In this document: piece by piece, positions 5,360 through 6,151 of the stretch
Layout: each line of letters opens with the position of its first letter
How positions within the stretch are numbered: position 1 is the first letter of the stretch
DNA from: Candidatus Zhuqueibacterota bacterium
Lineage (GTDB): Bacteria; Zhuqueibacterota; Zhuqueibacteria; Oceanimicrobiales; Oceanimicrobiaceae
DNA: 6,151 nucleotides
Assembly: GCA_011775825.1 (NCBI GenBank)
Contig: JAABYK010000607.1
Span: 1-6,151, forward strand
Direction: 5' to 3'
Notes under the pieces: model-generated
What the model was told of the DNA's origin: nothing
Databases searched by the model: none
Seen by the model: only the letters and a program-made list of their open reading frames with translations
Made by a program: the position numbers and the translations under genes

Positions 5360-6151
5360 TGCAAAGTATAACCGAGAAACGCGATCAGCTTCTGGAAGGG
5401 CAAAAAGACCACAAGGCCTCCCTGGGCAAATATCAAGATGCCGTTGACCGTGCCCTCCATGAATTGCGTGACAATCAGATTATGTCGCGCATCTGGGCGC
5501 ACGACCACACGGTGTGGAAAGATGATCCCGATGAAATCAGCAACCGGTTGGGTTGGCTCCACAGCCCGGAAGTGATGCCGGAGAATGTGTCAAAAATCGA
5601 GGCTTTGGTGAAGGAGGTGCGCGCGGATGGCTACACGCACGCGCTGCTGTTGGGCATGGGCGGCTCCAGCCTCGCGCCCGAAGTGTTCCGATTCACGTTT
5701 GGCGTCAAAGAAGGCTATTTAGATCTGGCGGTGCTGGACAGTACCGACCCCGGAGCCGTTCTCGATTATACCAAAAAGTTAAATCCTGAAAAGTCGCTCT
5801 TTATCGTGTCCACCAAATCGGGCGGTACGGTAGAAACGCTTTCGTTCTTCAAATATTTTTACAACCGGGTGACCCAAGCAGTGGGAGCTGACAACGCCGG
5901 CAAACACTTTATCGCTATAACCGATCCAGGTAGCAAACTGGAAGACCTGGCACAATCTTATAATTTTCGAAAAACTTTCCTCAATGATCCAAACATTGGT
6001 AGCCGCTATTCTGCCCTTTCTTACTTCGGCTTGGTGCCGGCAGGCTTGATCGGAATGGACTTGGAAAAGCTCCTGGATCGAGCCGCCACCATGGTCTGTA
6101 ATTGTGAAGGATGCAATTGTCCCATAGAAGGCGACAACTCTGGTGCATGGC
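5359..6151 (+). CDS. pgi: Glucose-6-phosphate isomerase half of the Tal-Pgi fusion, cut by the right window edge
   Basis: Open frame of 264 codons without a stop, continuing past the window. Glucose-6-phosphate isomerase interconverts glucose 6-phosphate and fructose 6-phosphate. Numbering from ATG 5359, LLLGMGGSSLAPEV (97-109) and VLDSTDPGAVL are the first SIS-fold motifs. STKSGGTVETLSFFKYF (151-167) is the phosphate-binding SKSGxTxET loop, and GSRYSALSYFGLVP (214-227) corresponds to the active-site GGRYS block with G changed to S at 215. The wording matches the isomerase half of bifunctional transaldolase/isomerase proteins rather than stand-alone Pgi. MQSITEKRDQLLEGQ at the start looks like the last helix of the transaldolase half, so 5359 is probably not the ancestral start. 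ATG 5359 overlaps the transaldolase TGA as TGATG, with no clear Shine-Dalgarno site, so translation would need coupling. An unusual VCNCEGCNCP stretch lies at 246-255. Confidence 0.85.
   Translation, partial: MQSITEKRDQLLEGQKDHKASLGKYQDAVDRALHELRDNQIMSRIWAHDHTVWKDDPDEISNRLGWLHSPEVMPENVSKIEALVKEVRADGYTHALLLGMGGSSLAPEVFRFTFGVKEGYLDLAVLDSTDPGAVLDYTKKLNPEKSLFIVSTKSGGTVETLSFFKYFYNRVTQAVGADNAGKHFIAITDPGSKLEDLAQSYNFRKTFLNDPNIGSRYSALSYFGLVPAGLIGMDLEKLLDRAATMVCNCEGCNCPIEGDNSGAW

Noticed and set aside
5245..5562. 105-codon minus-strand open frame across the transaldolase/isomerase junction
   Set aside because: The plus strand here encodes recognisable transaldolase and isomerase residues in two frames, so the minus-strand frame is a by-product.
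5553..5789. 78-codon plus-strand open frame in another phase of the isomerase region
   Set aside because: The overlapping frame starting at 5359 carries the conserved isomerase motifs, while this one gives a low-complexity, Arg/Gly-rich translation.

Overview
This is a 6.15 kb piece of a bacterial chromosome with moderate GC and AT-rich spacers. Three intact genes all read left to right. They are followed by a broken central-carbon gene that runs off the right edge. The organism cannot be named from this sequence. A receiver-less sigma-54 activator with PAS domains, a SigR-like ECF sigma factor, a transaldolase/glucose-6-phosphate isomerase fusion and several dispersed-repeat-type hairpins together fit a free-living, repeat-rich environmental bacterium, perhaps of the Calditrichota/KSB1 or another FCB-type lineage. 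That placement is only a guess.

Layout. Bases 1-200 are repeat DNA: a palindrome cut by the left edge, then a nested inverted-repeat element with two hairpins of the same design in opposite orientation. Bases 200-370 are AT-rich and empty. Bases 371-508 hold a decayed scrap of a CheB-type methylesterase N-terminus, directly before the sigma-54-dependent regulator (510-2453; coiled coil, two PAS domains, AAA+, Fis-type HTH). A strong intrinsic terminator at 2532-2569 ends that unit. An ECF sigma factor follows (2709-3311). After a 150-base leader with several competing inverted repeats comes a four-helix membrane protein with one CxxCH haem-c motif (3462-4208).

The gene-free stretch 4209-4678 holds a degenerate ACAAAG-type inverted-repeat element and the probable promoter and ribosome binding site of the last locus. 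From 4679 the sequence encodes a transaldolase-glucose-6-phosphate isomerase fusion. Its transaldolase half is broken by two indels and by an internal deletion of roughly 130 codons. The isomerase half is open for 264 codons to the window edge.

How the genes may work together. The first two intact genes are transcription regulators of different sigma classes. A partial sigma-54-type promoter lies between them, so the activator might control the ECF gene. The ECF gene has no recognisable anti-sigma factor beside it. The next gene is the haem membrane protein, which suggests a redox or respiratory link, but this is inference from position only. The sugar-phosphate locus appears to be a separate unit.
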